Shown here: piece by piece, positions 37,037 to 47,328 of the stretch
Position numbering within the stretch: the stretch's first letter is position 1
How the letters are laid out: every line of letters begins with the position of its first letter
Source: an uncultured Porphyromonadaceae bacterium
GTDB taxonomy: Bacteria > Bacteroidota > Bacteroidia > Bacteroidales > Muribaculaceae
Assembly: GCA_947175645.1 (NCBI GenBank)
Contig: CAMWNP010000003.1
Location: forward strand, 1 to 64,000
DNA: 64,000 nt
Direction of reading: 5' to 3'
Position numbers and translations under genes: made by a program
The notes under the pieces: model-generated
What the model was told of the DNA's origin: nothing
Seen by the model: only the letters and a program-made list of their open reading frames with translations
Database searches by the model: none

Positions 37037-39130
37037 TCAAATCTTGCGGATTCTCATGGCCGCGCCACCACCGGGAGCAATCGGCTGGCGTAACTTCTGA
37101 CCCGGTTTGACTTTTATGGTTCTAATCCGGTAGGCCTGAGGATTTTCCTTCCAGTGGGCACCCGGGGCATCTTCATAGATGGTCGCTTCATATTTCCCTT
37201 CAGGGAGGAAACTCAGGTCAACCTCCGCAATGCGGCTATTGTCATCAGTGATGGTTCCCACATACCAGTCATCGCTGTTCTTGTCCTTGCGGGCTACGGT
37301 TATGTAGCGGTTCGGCTCAGCCTCGAGATAACGGGAATCCGACCAGTCAACAGGAACATCCTTGATGAACTGGAACGCGTCAGGGAACCGCTCGTAGTTC
37401 TCAGGCAGGTCACATACCATCTGCATGGGGGATGGCATGGTCAGATACAGAGCCAACTGGCGCGCAAGAGTGGTCCCAGCCTGTGAGTCCTTACCTTCAC
37501 CGTAGTAACTCATGCGGGTTTCGAACAAACCGGGTGTATAGTCCATCGGACCACCTTTCAGACGGGTAAACGGAAGGATACAGGTGTGTGACGGAGGATT
37601 GCCGCCCATTGATTCAAACTCACCTCCGCGCGCCGATTCCTGTGCCAGCCAGTTGGGATAGGTACGGCACAGACCTGTGGGACGCGGTGCCTCATGGCTG
37701 TCAACCATGATTTCATACTCGGCGGCACGCTCTATGACGTGACGCGCGTGGTCAACCATCCATTGTGACGTGTGATGTTCGGAACGGGGTATGATTGCAC
37801 CCACATATCCGGTTTTCACCGCGTCATAATTGTTATCCTTCATGAACTTGAACGCACGGTCAAGTTGCAGTTCATAATCAGCCGCATTTGCTGCCGTTTC
37901 GTGGTGCATGATAAGTTTCACACCCTTCTCCTTGGCATAGTCGCGCAGAGCGGGGAGGTCAAAGTCAGGATAGGGTTTGTCAAACAGGAACTGGCGGTTC
38001 TTGCGATAACTTGCCCAGTCTTCCCATCCTTCATTCCAACCTTCGACAAGCACGCCGTCAATGCCGTTGGCGGCAGCGAAATCTATGTAACGCTTAACGT
38101 TCTCGGTATTGGCCGGATGGCGTCCGTTGGGAGTCAGTTTGGAGTAATCCGTAACTCCGGGTTTTGCCAGATAATCATCAGAATAAGCCCATGTTTTCTT
38201 ATTGCCTGTGAACATTTCCCACCAGACACCCATGAACTTCATAGGCTTGATCCATGAGGTGTCCTCGATTTTACAAGGCTCATTCAGATTCAGCACAAGT
38301 TGTGAGGAAAGGATGTCGCGTGCGTCATCGCTGGCGATAAGCGTACGCCAGGGTGTGTTGAACGGCATCTGAAGATAGGCGCTCACTCCCAGACGGTCCG
38401 GCACAAGGTGTGACTTCATGGAGTAACTCTCCGGATTCACATCAAGGAGCATGGCAGGATAGCCGGCAAGGGCTGCCTCGTGTGCATTGATATAGATCCC
38501 GTCAGTGGTCTTGATAAGGAGCGGAGTCTGAACGGTCAGACCGTCGGCACGCTGTGCCTCAGAGTGGCGATGGTAGTTCTTCAATGCATCTTCCAGACCG
38601 GAGAATGTTGTCTCTGACCATAGATACTCGTCAGTGTCATAATCACCGGGTATGGCATACAGTTTGTGATTGTCCGTATAGTTGAACTCGGTGATTTCAT
38701 CGGTGACGGTCAGATAGTTGGAACCATGCTGCACAGGCATCTCATAGCGGAATCCCAGACCATCGTCAAACAGTCGGAATCGCACTGTCAGCGCACGCTC
38801 GGGATGCTCGGCTTTAAGGTTCACGGTGAGTTCACGGAAGTGGTCACGGATGGTGGAATATTCGCCCCACACCGGTTCCCATGAGCGGTCAACCGTTGCG
38901 GTGTCAGTCCCTGCGATATGGAAACCTTTTGTGAAGTCCGTTTCCTTCGTCACGATACCCAGACGGCTCGACTTGATGACAGGCTTACCCTTATAATCAA
39001 GAGAATATAGGGGGGTACCCTCGGCGTTCACATCAACGTTCAACAGGAAAGCACCGTTGGGCGATGTGATGCTTACGGCAGCCATTTCCATGGCTGTCGC
39101 AAGCAGAAATAATGACATAATATTCTTCAT
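37037..39130 (-). CDS. susB: GH97 alpha-glucosidase, SusB type
   Basis: GH97 enzymes of the SusB type release glucose from maltooligosaccharides by inversion and are periplasmic. The 697-residue protein has a signal peptide, an N-terminal beta-sandwich (SPNGAFLLNVDVN), the barrel with GVWWEMFTG near 303 and GIDGVLVEGWNEGWEDW near 365, then the conserved glutamates in HHET (about 408), SHEAPRPTG (about 480) and QESARGGEFE (about 500), which fit the inverting subgroup. It lies at the end of the starch locus but has its own -7 box. Confidence 0.9.
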   Translation of the reverse strand: MKNIMSLFLLATAMEMAAVSITSPNGAFLLNVDVNAEGTPLYSLDYKGKPVIKSSRLGIVTKETDFTKGFHIAGTDTATVDRSWEPVWGEYSTIRDHFRELTVNLKAEHPERALTVRFRLFDDGLGFRYEMPVQHGSNYLTVTDEITEFNYTDNHKLYAIPGDYDTDEYLWSETTFSGLEDALKNYHRHSEAQRADGLTVQTPLLIKTTDGIYINAHEAALAGYPAMLLDVNPESYSMKSHLVPDRLGVSAYLQMPFNTPWRTLIASDDARDILSSQLVLNLNEPCKIEDTSWIKPMKFMGVWWEMFTGNKKTWAYSDDYLAKPGVTDYSKLTPNGRHPANTENVKRYIDFAAANGIDGVLVEGWNEGWEDWASYRKNRQFLFDKPYPDFDLPALRDYAKEKGVKLIMHHETAANAADYELQLDRAFKFMKDNNYDAVKTGYVGAIIPRSEHHTSQWMVDHARHVIERAAEYEIMVDSHEAPRPTGLCRTYPNWLAQESARGGEFESMGGNPPSHTCILPFTRLKGGPMDYTPGLFETRMSYYGEGKDSQAGTTLARQLALYLTMPSPMQMVCDLPENYERFPDAFQFIKDVPVDWSDSRYLEAEPNRYITVARKDKNSDDWYVGTITDDNSRIAEVDLSFLPEGKYEATIYEDAPGAHWKENPQAYRIRTIKVKPGQKLRQPIAPGGGAAMRIRKI

Positions 39131-39173
39131 GTACTAATAACTGTGTTTAGCGTAATTTATATTCTCAACACTC

Positions 39174-39181
39174 CAAAGATA
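39174..39181 (-). promoter_or_regulatory. -7 box in front of susB
   Basis: TATCTTTG on the minus strand (39181-39174), 43 bases before the susB ATG, so susB may be transcribed apart from susCD. Confidence 0.5.
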
Positions 39182-39217
39182 CAGAATTTTTTTGTTCTGA
39201 GAGTATAAAATCATAAA

Positions 39218-40546
39218 TCAGTTCATCAGAATTGTATAGGCGTATGGCTCCAGATTTATCATCACGGGAGCGGCTGAGGTGCCACCGTTGATAAGGTCAG
39301 TCATGGCTGCTCCGGCAAGTTGAATGGGGGTTCGCACTGATTGTTCGGATCCTGTCACATTAACTGCCACAAGAAGGGTTTGACCGGGGATGGAGCGGGT
39401 GAAGCAAACAACAGATGAATTGGAATAGTCGGCGAGTTCTCCTCTACGTACTTCGGCCGATTCCTGGAAAGCGGCATCGATAGCGGTGTAGACGCCGGTC
39501 AGTTCTGTTGAGAAATCCAGAGTGGTGTAGTTGAAGAACGACAGTTTTCCTGAGATTCCTGTGGCATCCATCGATGAATAAATCATGGGTGTGCCGTTCA
39601 GCATAGATGCCAGCACGTATGCCGCGGGGATGCCGTCGACTGAGCCGAAATATGTCGATACATTATTTTCAGCGGCCACGTCGTGGTTGAAGGCATAGCG
39701 GAGGATTGATTTTCCTTCGGGAACCTTGGCCAGGGCCTCAGCGGCTTTTTTTACCACGTCGGAAGGTTTGCCACCGTTGAAGGCGCTGGAGATTGAGGTT
39801 GAACTTGTCCAGTCGTAAATCATGTTGAAACCATCGGCATAATAATCATAGTTGGCGGTTTCGGCAATCATTATCATTTCAGAGTTCTTAGCGCGGAGAG
39901 CCTCTATGGTGTTGCTCCAGAATTCGTGGGGGACGCCATCCACATAGTCGCAACGATAGCCGTCGATACCGAGACGGTCAACCCAGAAGAGCATTGCACT
40001 CTTCATGGCTTCGCCCACTTCCGGATTACTGAAATCGAGTTGAGCCACATCGCTCCACCCTGAGGGGGAAACTATGTTGCCGTCCGAGTTACGTACATAC
40101 CAGTCGGGATGTTCGTTGATCCATGCGCAGTCCCATGCGGTGTGGTTGGCTACCCAGTCGAAGATCACCTTCATTCCCGCACCGTGAGCGGCGCTCACCA
40201 GATTTTCCAGATCAGCCATTGTGCCGTAGCGGGGATTGACGGCAGTGAAGTTGCGGATGCAGTAGGGTGAGCCTATGCCGTTGAGTTCGCCGGGTTCGTA
40301 TACCGGCATCACCCAGAGAATATCGCAGTTCATCGAGGCTATGCGTGAAACCTGGTTGGTCAGCCCCTTGAGGCAGTCATTATCTCCGAAGAATCGGGGG
40401 TTAGCCTGGTAGATTATGTTTTTTGATACTTCAGGACCTACAACCGGAGGCTCGGGATTCTCCGGCATATCAATTTCGTAGGATGTACATCCGGTGACCG
40501 CCAGAGCCACAGATGCAAGTATTGTTGAAATTCTGAATGTTTTCAT
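39218..40546 (-). CDS. GH13 alpha-amylase family lipoprotein
   Basis: The 442-residue protein hydrolyses alpha-1,4-glucans. It has a lipoprotein signal with Cys20 and the four GH13 regions: DWVANHTAWD (130-139), GYRCDYVDG with nucleophile Asp200, MIAETANYD with acid/base Glu229, and AFNHDVA with Asp289. It occupies the SusG position, but at 442 residues it lacks the extra carbohydrate-binding insert of SusG (about 690 residues). The binding work may be done by the neighbouring multi-module lipoprotein. It follows that gene after 12 bp. Confidence 0.92.
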   Translation of the reverse strand: MKTFRISTILASVALAVTGCTSYEIDMPENPEPPVVGPEVSKNIIYQANPRFFGDNDCLKGLTNQVSRIASMNCDILWVMPVYEPGELNGIGSPYCIRNFTAVNPRYGTMADLENLVSAAHGAGMKVIFDWVANHTAWDCAWINEHPDWYVRNSDGNIVSPSGWSDVAQLDFSNPEVGEAMKSAMLFWVDRLGIDGYRCDYVDGVPHEFWSNTIEALRAKNSEMIMIAETANYDYYADGFNMIYDWTSSTSISSAFNGGKPSDVVKKAAEALAKVPEGKSILRYAFNHDVAAENNVSTYFGSVDGIPAAYVLASMLNGTPMIYSSMDATGISGKLSFFNYTTLDFSTELTGVYTAIDAAFQESAEVRRGELADYSNSSVVCFTRSIPGQTLLVAVNVTGSEQSVRTPIQLAGAAMTDLINGGTSAAPVMINLEPYAYTILMN

Positions 40547-40558
40547 GAAGCGGATTTG

Positions 40559-42283
40559 TTATTTGATTACTGCGCCATCAGGATTGGCCACAATGAAATA
40601 ATTCTTGTCAAGGACAACGGTGGCGGCGTCATACTGGGTGCCGTCATTGTTATTGAAAATGAGATTCTCCGTCTCACCGTCAGCCTCGACGGAGAGGACC
40701 TTGTAGGTCACTCCGTCAACGGTTTCGGTAGCAGTGGGAGCCATACCCGGCCATCCGCCGAAAATCTCTTTGTCGCCCCAGGCGTAAACGAAGAAGTTAT
40801 TCCAGCCTGTGTTGTCCTGAATATAGATTTTATATCCCGTAGCGGCAGGCACTGTTTCCTCGGCAGCCGTAGGGTTGGCGATGATGTAGTAGTCACGGTC
40901 AAGGGTGATTGCCATGGCATCATACTGAGTGCCGTTGTTATCATTGAAAATCAGGTTCTCGGTTTCGCCGTTTCCTTCAACGGTGAACACAAGGAAGGTC
41001 TGACCTCCGATAACTTTGGTTTCTGTTGATGTTGAGCCGGGCCATCCGCCGAAGATTTCCTTGTCGCCCCAGGCGTAGACATAGAAGTCGCTCCAGCCGG
41101 TGTTGTTCTGAATATAGATTTTATATTCCTGACCGGGCTCCGGTTCGGGTTCCGGTTCGGGCTCGGGAGTATCATTCGGTACGTATGTTTCGGGGTCGAT
41201 TTCCTTTGCACCTGATGCGGTAAGTTCAACATACACGTCGCGGTCCAGACCGAACACAACCACGTCGTCAATCTGTTTGCCGTTTCCGTTGTTGAGGATC
41301 ACGTGTTCCTCCAGACCGGCATCGCAGTTAGCGGCACCGAGATCGAAGTAAACATATTCAACGCCGTTGATTTTCTGGGTTCCGGTAGGAGCCATGCCGG
41401 GCCATCCGCCATTGAGGTCGTTGACAGTTCCCCACATGTAGAGGTAGAGTTCATCCCATCCCGTCTTGTTCACCACGAAGACTGCGTAACCGTCATGAGT
41501 TGCAACTGCATCGGGATCAAAGATATTTACACCGTCAGGAGTGAGTTCCAGATAGAAGTCTTCGTTAAGTGTGACGTTATAGTCGGGTAACTGTTTGCCG
41601 CCACCGTTATTGTTGAAGATAAGATTGAGGTTGAGACCTTCGTTTTCAACGCCGGTATCGAAGTATTTGTATGTCACACCTTTGATTTCAACCTTACCGG
41701 TAGGTTTAATGCCGGGCCATCCGCCGAATGCTTCGGCATCGCCCCATGCATACATTGCCAGTTCGTCATATTCGGTGTTGTCGACCACGTAGATCACATA
41801 ACCGTCATGAACTATTTCATCGGGATTCTGAGGTTTGTTGAAGTAATCAGCCCAACGGTAAACCATAACGTTCAGACGCTGACCCAGTCCGGGGGCCTCG
41901 GTGTGTTTAACCTCGGTGTTTTCCAGCGAGCGTTCCTCACCCTGCTCCACGGAGTAGAAGCAGTAACCGTCAGCGAGAGTCTTGCCGTCGATGAAGTCGG
42001 CGGGATTCAGATATATTCCCCATTTAACATCAGTGTCAGGTGCCTTCTGGAGTTGCCAGCGGGGATCTCCAACGGCTTCCATGCCGCCGTTGAATTCACC
42101 GATGATATAGATTTTGTCGTTAGCGGCCGTACCCTGCGGAACGATGACCTCAAGGAGTTCATATCCGGGACGGAGTTCGAAGCGCGGGAGTTCGCTGTCG
42201 AAGATGATCTCATCCTTCTTACACCCTGTAACCACGGAGAGAAGCAACAGGAAGAAGATGCTGAATATATTTATTTTTTTCAT
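40559..42283 (-). CDS. SusE-position outer-membrane lipoprotein with four starch-binding-type modules
   Basis: The 574-residue lipoprotein (Cys21) has an N-terminal beta domain to about 155 like the start of SusE/SusF, then four related modules at about 161-250, 264-355, 386-470 and 483-568. Each carries a YxIYVxNxTGW start, a YAWG segment, GGWPG, and an NLIFNNNxG stretch, as in CBM26-type starch-binding modules, with Trp and Tyr that could stack on glucan. A PE-rich linker (372-384) separates modules 2 and 3. Modules 3 and 4 are much more alike than 1 and 2, also in DNA, which points to a recent duplication. Substrate binding is inferred. Confidence 0.85.
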   Translation of the reverse strand: MKKINIFSIFFLLLLSVVTGCKKDEIIFDSELPRFELRPGYELLEVIVPQGTAANDKIYIIGEFNGGMEAVGDPRWQLQKAPDTDVKWGIYLNPADFIDGKTLADGYCFYSVEQGEERSLENTEVKHTEAPGLGQRLNVMVYRWADYFNKPQNPDEIVHDGYVIYVVDNTEYDELAMYAWGDAEAFGGWPGIKPTGKVEIKGVTYKYFDTGVENEGLNLNLIFNNNGGGKQLPDYNVTLNEDFYLELTPDGVNIFDPDAVATHDGYAVFVVNKTGWDELYLYMWGTVNDLNGGWPGMAPTGTQKINGVEYVYFDLGAANCDAGLEEHVILNNGNGKQIDDVVVFGLDRDVYVELTASGAKEIDPETYVPNDTPEPEPEPEPEPGQEYKIYIQNNTGWSDFYVYAWGDKEIFGGWPGSTSTETKVIGGQTFLVFTVEGNGETENLIFNDNNGTQYDAMAITLDRDYYIIANPTAAEETVPAATGYKIYIQDNTGWNNFFVYAWGDKEIFGGWPGMAPTATETVDGVTYKVLSVEADGETENLIFNNNDGTQYDAATVVLDKNYFIVANPDGAVIK

Positions 42284-42295
42284 GATTACAAAGGA

Positions 42296-44092
42296 TTAAT
42301 AGTTAGGATTCTGAACAAGACCGGGGTTAACCATCAGTGCCACCTGGGGCAGAGGATACCATTCGTAGCGGCGGTCACGTTTGGCGGGGAGTTGGCGATC
42401 AACCTCAGTTGCACGACCGAAGAACCACCACTGACCCTGGGTGAATTTGTCGAAGCGACGCAGGTCAGTGCGGCGGCGACGGCCTTCATTGAGATATTCC
42501 AGACCCCATTCGCTGAGCATCCAGTCAGCATCGAAAGCGGTGAATCCGGGGCCGGGCTGTTCGAGTTGGGCAGCGTCGGCGGCACTGAAATAACGCTGAC
42601 GAACGTCATTTACAAGTTGTTTGGCTGTTTCGGTTTTTCCTTCACGCAGACGACATTCCGCAAGAGTGTAGTATACTTCAGCCAGACGGAACTCCACTTC
42701 ATCGGCATCGCGCCAGTCAACACCTACTGATTCGGGATACACGGGATATTTCAGCACGCGGAAACCTGAGTTTGTCTGTCCCCAGCGGGGGCTCATCACA
42801 ACCTCGAGGGTGCGACCGAGGTTCAGGAATGTGCCTACCTGGTCAACATAGATAAGGGGTTTGTCCTGGAGGTCAGCGTCAGCGAGCACGGGCTCACCGG
42901 TTTCATAGTTGGTCTGTGCGCCCATGGCGAACATACCTTGCCAGTTGCCTGCGGCATCGCACTGGAAAGGCTGTTTACGGATATCTTTGTCGTTCATACG
43001 GTCGAACGGTGCGCCGAGTTTGTCACCGTAGTAGAAGATGAATGAGCGGCCTGCGTCACTGCCGGCGTTGGGAACAACCGAGCCATAATTGTCTTTAGAG
43101 GGTACAAGGCAGGTACAGTTCCAACCGCCCTGGTCGCAGGAGAAACCGAACATCTCGTTGTAGTTGTAGGGCATGAAGGGTGTCACACGGTTGTTGTTGG
43201 TGATACGTCCGGCTTCCTGTGCGAAAGCGAACACAACTTCAGAACAGGTATTGTTGTTGATGCCGTAGATTTCACGGTAGTCGGCGGCGAGGTTATACTG
43301 GCCGTAGTCACCGTTGATGATTTCCTCGCAGAGTTTCGCACACTCGCTGTAACGGTCGGTGCCGGTCCATATCTGTGAGTTCAGCAGCAGACGCATCTTG
43401 AGCATGCGGTTCACCCCTTTATTCAGCATGTTGCGGGTGGTGTTTGACCCATCTTCCGCAACCAGGTCATCGACACATGCATCAAGTTCATCAGCGATGA
43501 ACTGCCATATTATCTGGCAACCGGTGTTGAAATCAGCATCAGCCGATCCGGGAACATTACCGTCGGCCTCTACGCAAAGAGGAAGAGTACCGCCCCAGAG
43601 TTCAAAGTTGTTGTAATAAGCCCATGCGCGGAGGGTACGCACTTCAGCGATACGGCTGTTAACCTTTTCCTGAGTCATTCCAATGGATTCGGGACTGATT
43701 TTGCTCAGGTCGGAGATAAGGGTGTTACACAGACCGATGGTTTCCCATGCGTGGGTCCATGCATCCTTGATGATTTTTGACTCGGAGTTCCAGGTCTGGG
43801 TAGAGAGCACGAATTTCTCGGCTTCGTCATAGCCCCAAGCACCACCGTTCCATGTGCGCCATGCAATCTGGTCGGCGGGGAATTCATTCAGATACCAGAA
43901 ATATTCTTCAAAGCCATAAAATGCGCTGCTGTAAACAGCGGCTACGGCACCATTGACGGCGTTTTCATCCTGATAGAATGTTGATGCGTCAATACGGTCA
44001 AATGTAACTTCATCCAGGTCGGTACATGACCAGGTACCGATGGCTAATGCGGCTGCTCCAAGCAGACCTGTTATATGTTTAGTAACTTTCAT
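42296..44092 (-). CDS. susD: SusD/RagB family starch-binding lipoprotein
   Basis: SusD caps the SusC channel at the cell surface and binds the glycan. The 598-residue protein has a lipoprotein signal with Cys23, helical TPR-like regions (WAYYNNFELWGGTLPLC near 150, a motif typical of SusD) and the C-terminal RLAEVYYTLAECRLREGK, EWGLEYLNEGRRRRTDLRRF and WYPLPQ blocks. It follows susC after 18 bp and precedes the binding-module gene by 12 bp. Confidence 0.95.
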   Translation of the reverse strand: MKVTKHITGLLGAAALAIGTWSCTDLDEVTFDRIDASTFYQDENAVNGAVAAVYSSAFYGFEEYFWYLNEFPADQIAWRTWNGGAWGYDEAEKFVLSTQTWNSESKIIKDAWTHAWETIGLCNTLISDLSKISPESIGMTQEKVNSRIAEVRTLRAWAYYNNFELWGGTLPLCVEADGNVPGSADADFNTGCQIIWQFIADELDACVDDLVAEDGSNTTRNMLNKGVNRMLKMRLLLNSQIWTGTDRYSECAKLCEEIINGDYGQYNLAADYREIYGINNNTCSEVVFAFAQEAGRITNNNRVTPFMPYNYNEMFGFSCDQGGWNCTCLVPSKDNYGSVVPNAGSDAGRSFIFYYGDKLGAPFDRMNDKDIRKQPFQCDAAGNWQGMFAMGAQTNYETGEPVLADADLQDKPLIYVDQVGTFLNLGRTLEVVMSPRWGQTNSGFRVLKYPVYPESVGVDWRDADEVEFRLAEVYYTLAECRLREGKTETAKQLVNDVRQRYFSAADAAQLEQPGPGFTAFDADWMLSEWGLEYLNEGRRRRTDLRRFDKFTQGQWWFFGRATEVDRQLPAKRDRRYEWYPLPQVALMVNPGLVQNPNY

Positions 44093-44110
44093 TGTATCAA
44101 ATTATTGAGA

Positions 44111-47077
44111 TTAACGGAAGCGAACGGTAACACCAAGAGTCACCTGTGTTGCGGTGGGATAAGCCGAGGTCACGTCGATGCCGGGAGTGATGCCGGTTGA
44201 TGTAACGGCTGAAGGATCGGTGCCGGTGTAGCCTGTCAGTGTGAAGAGGTTCTGTGCCGAGAGGTAAATTCGGAGTGAGTCAAGCAGTCGGCGGTTCTTC
44301 AGAGGAAGGGTGTAACCAACGGTAACGTTTTCCAGTTTGAAGTAGTCGCCGTTTTCAAGGAAGTAAGATGAAATCACACCACCGCCTGACCATACGTCGC
44401 GGTCCTTGAGGTATGTGCTTCGGAGAACGTTGTCGCTACCGCTCCCTTTCAGACCCATACCGTAACGGCGCATGTTGAAGATCTGGAAGCCGAAGGCTCC
44501 GTTGAACATCATGCTCAGGTCGAACTGTTTCCATTTGACGGTGTTGTTCCAGGTAAGGAAGTGTTTGGGAGCGCCGTCGCCTATGTAACGTTTATCTTCG
44601 GGGTTGGCCGCTGCTGCGGGAATCTTTTCGCCATCGGCAGTGTAGACAAGCATGCTGTGGTTTTCGTCGACACCGGCATATTCATATCCCCAGAACTGCC
44701 CGATTTTACCACCCTCTTCAACACGGAAGAAGTATTCGCTGGTGCCCACGCCGGGTTTCTGATAAAGTTCGAGATATGAAGCCTGATAGATGTCGTTTGA
44801 CAGTTTTGTCAGTTTGGTGGTGCTGTAAGAGTAGTTGATGCCGGTGGTCCAGGTTACGGGACGGTTTACAACGGCATCGGCGGTGAGCGCGATTTCGATA
44901 CCGGTGTTGCGTGTGGTACCTACGTTAACCAGAATGTCGGGATAAACGTATGGAGGCTGGGGAGCGGAGTAGTTGTAGAGAAGATCCTGCGAACGGCGGT
45001 CGAAGTATTCCACTGATCCGTAAAGACGGTTGAAGAACATGAAGTCGACACCGTAGTTGGCGCTTGAAAGTTTTTCCCAACCTAACTGAGGATTGGCATT
45101 GATTGAGGGAGCATAGCCTGTCACCCACTGACCATCGACGAAGTATGTGCCGCTGGGCGAGTATGTAGCCATTGATTTGTAGGCGTCAAAGTCGCTACGT
45201 CCGGTAACACCGTAAGAGAAACGGGGTTTGAGGCTCTGTACTGTCTGAGGATAGTCGGAAAGGAAAGACATCTTTGTCATTTCCCATGCTATTGATGCTG
45301 CTGGGAAAGAACCCCATTTTTTGTCAGTACCGAATTTTGTTGAACCTTCGTGGCGGAGTGATGCAGAAGCGATGACCATACCTTTCCATGAGTAGTTGAT
45401 ACGACCGAAGAAACCGATCAGCGTAGACTGGCTCTTACCGCCGTACATCTGAGCCTTACCGTCGGCGAGCCATGAACCGCTGCCGATGCCGTTCCACAGC
45501 GGACCGTCGAAGGTGAAGTTGTTGTTCTGCATGTACATCTGTTCCCAGTTTGAGCGTTCGAAAGTGTAACCTCCAACGAATTTCAAGTCGTGGTCACCGC
45601 TCTGGAAACCATAGTTTACAAGCCACTCTACCTGGTTTGTCCACCATTTCTGATATTTCTGTGAAGCACGACCTGCGTAACCTCCCCAGTATGATTCACC
45701 TGAAGTGGTGGGGGTGTAGTACCCTTCTTTGAGGTCGTTATAGTTATATGAGTAGGAGAGGGTTGTGCTGACATTGTGTTTGTCGTTGTTCCAGATGTTA
45801 TATTTCAGTTCACCTGTGCCGAGGAGGTAAGTTCTGTTACCGCGGGAGGTGTTCACCTTCAACTGCTGGACAGGGTTCTTGATGTCAGTGGGTGAGGTGG
45901 GCTGATAGTATGAACCGTCCTCATTATATACGGGGATGGTGGGGTTCATGCCTAAGGCAGTGTCGAACATGCCGTCATCGCCCCACTTTTCTTCAACTTT
46001 ACGTGCGTTGAGCGAGGTGCTGATGCGGAGGTGGTTGTCAAGAGTGTTCACTGAAACGGCGGCACGTCCACCGAACTCTTCGCGTCCGCTGACAATGTCC
46101 AGACCGTTGGCTTTCTTCCAGTTAACTGAAGCGGTGTAGTAGCCTCCGTTCTGGAGAGAACCGTCAATGCCTAAGTAATGGTTGGTGTTGTATGCGCAGT
46201 TGCGGGTGATGAGATCATACCACTCGGTGCTTGCGCCGTAGTCGTTGCCACGACGTGCCAGACGCCACTCTTCAGGTGAAAGAACCTCGGGCTTGTCTTT
46301 AGCGAAAGCCAGACCTATGTAAGAATCGTATGTCACGATGGGGAGTCCGGCTTCGCCGGTACCTTTCTTAGTAGTGATAAGGATTACACCATTCGCACCA
46401 CGGGTACCGTAGATTGCTGCTGACGCGGCATCCTTCAGAACTGACATTGACTCGATATCCTGAGGCGCGAGTGTGCGGATGTCTCCGCCGGCCACACCGT
46501 CGATAACGATGAGAGGACCGTTGCCTGCAGAAAGAGATGTTGCGCCACGTACCTGAAGATCAGCACCGGCGTTAGGGTTAGCGGCAGCGGTACTTGACAC
46601 GTTCAAGCCGGCAACCTTACCTGTCAGCATCTCCATGGGGCTGTTCATTGCACCTTTCATGAAGTCATCGCGGTTAACCTGAACGATTGAACTTGAAAGT
46701 TCCTTGCGGCTGAGTGAACCGTAGCCCACAACCACCACCTCGTCAAGGAGTTCGCTGTCCTCCTGCATGGTAACATTGATTTTGGTCTGACCTTTGACGG
46801 GTACCTCAACAGCCTGAAATCCAACATAACTGAATACGAGGGTTCCGTCAGCGGGTACATTGTCAAGTTTGTAGTTTCCGTCGAAATCCGAGGCCACTCC
46901 ATGTGCCTGATTTCCTTTAACTGAAACACTGACACCAATCAGAACCTCTCCCACAGGATCGGAGACTGTGCCGGAAACATTAACGGTCTGCGCCGACATG
47001 AACGGGGCAGACAGAAGAGCGGTGACCCAAAGCAAGAAAAGGGTGACGGCTCTAAAATTCCATGGTTTTCTTTTCAT
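44111..47077 (-). CDS. susC: SusC/RagA family TonB-linked outer-membrane channel
   Basis: SusC imports the bound oligosaccharides with TonB energy. The 988-residue protein has a signal peptide (to about 30), a carboxypeptidase-regulatory-like domain (VSGTVSDPVGEVLIGVSVSV, about 35-105), a TonB-box region DEVVVVGYG, the plug with VRGATSLSAGNGPLIVIDG and DIESMSVLKDAASAAIYG, and a long barrel ending VTLGVTVRFR. I start at 47077 (MKRKPWNF), where the signal peptide begins. No clear TAnnTTTG box precedes it, which fits an activator-dependent promoter. Confidence 0.96.
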   Translation of the reverse strand: MKRKPWNFRAVTLFLLWVTALLSAPFMSAQTVNVSGTVSDPVGEVLIGVSVSVKGNQAHGVASDFDGNYKLDNVPADGTLVFSYVGFQAVEVPVKGQTKINVTMQEDSELLDEVVVVGYGSLSRKELSSSIVQVNRDDFMKGAMNSPMEMLTGKVAGLNVSSTAAANPNAGADLQVRGATSLSAGNGPLIVIDGVAGGDIRTLAPQDIESMSVLKDAASAAIYGTRGANGVILITTKKGTGEAGLPIVTYDSYIGLAFAKDKPEVLSPEEWRLARRGNDYGASTEWYDLITRNCAYNTNHYLGIDGSLQNGGYYTASVNWKKANGLDIVSGREEFGGRAAVSVNTLDNHLRISTSLNARKVEEKWGDDGMFDTALGMNPTIPVYNEDGSYYQPTSPTDIKNPVQQLKVNTSRGNRTYLLGTGELKYNIWNNDKHNVSTTLSYSYNYNDLKEGYYTPTTSGESYWGGYAGRASQKYQKWWTNQVEWLVNYGFQSGDHDLKFVGGYTFERSNWEQMYMQNNNFTFDGPLWNGIGSGSWLADGKAQMYGGKSQSTLIGFFGRINYSWKGMVIASASLRHEGSTKFGTDKKWGSFPAASIAWEMTKMSFLSDYPQTVQSLKPRFSYGVTGRSDFDAYKSMATYSPSGTYFVDGQWVTGYAPSINANPQLGWEKLSSANYGVDFMFFNRLYGSVEYFDRRSQDLLYNYSAPQPPYVYPDILVNVGTTRNTGIEIALTADAVVNRPVTWTTGINYSYSTTKLTKLSNDIYQASYLELYQKPGVGTSEYFFRVEEGGKIGQFWGYEYAGVDENHSMLVYTADGEKIPAAAANPEDKRYIGDGAPKHFLTWNNTVKWKQFDLSMMFNGAFGFQIFNMRRYGMGLKGSGSDNVLRSTYLKDRDVWSGGGVISSYFLENGDYFKLENVTVGYTLPLKNRRLLDSLRIYLSAQNLFTLTGYTGTDPSAVTSTGITPGIDVTSAYPTATQVTLGVTVRFR

Positions 47078-47247
47078 TATATATGTATTGATTTGTGATA
47101 TTTTGTCGATAATGAATGTAATCGGTTGCAAATATCGCCATACTTTTATTTGCAGTCAATACAATCAAATAAAAATCAAAACATATATTTTTATTAACAC
47201 ATTGATTATTAGAGATGTAGGTTATTGAGGCAGGGAGTAAAATCAAA

Positions 47248-47285
47248 CGATAATTTTTATCGGGTTCTTCAGGAAATCTCCTGAA
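47248..47285 (-). terminator. Hairpins between susR and susC
   Basis: Reading the minus strand after susR, a 6-bp stem TTCAGG/CCTGAA (47285-47268) is followed by CGATAA/TTATCG (47262-47248) and then TTTGATTTT. This looks like a weak terminator. The rest of 47078-47328 is AT-rich susC leader. Confidence 0.45.
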
Positions 47286-47328
47286 TTCGAGTCTGAATCA
47301 CTGCGTTTCGGCGTATGCTCCGGAGGTG

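Noticed and set aside
36822-37100. A 92-codon frame spanning the terminator and second inverted-repeat element
   Set aside because: It overlaps the terminator stem and the 3' end of susB and has no domain.
41807-42730. A 307-codon plus-strand frame across the SusE-like/SusD junction
   Set aside because: It crosses two well-supported minus-strand genes and is an antisense shadow.
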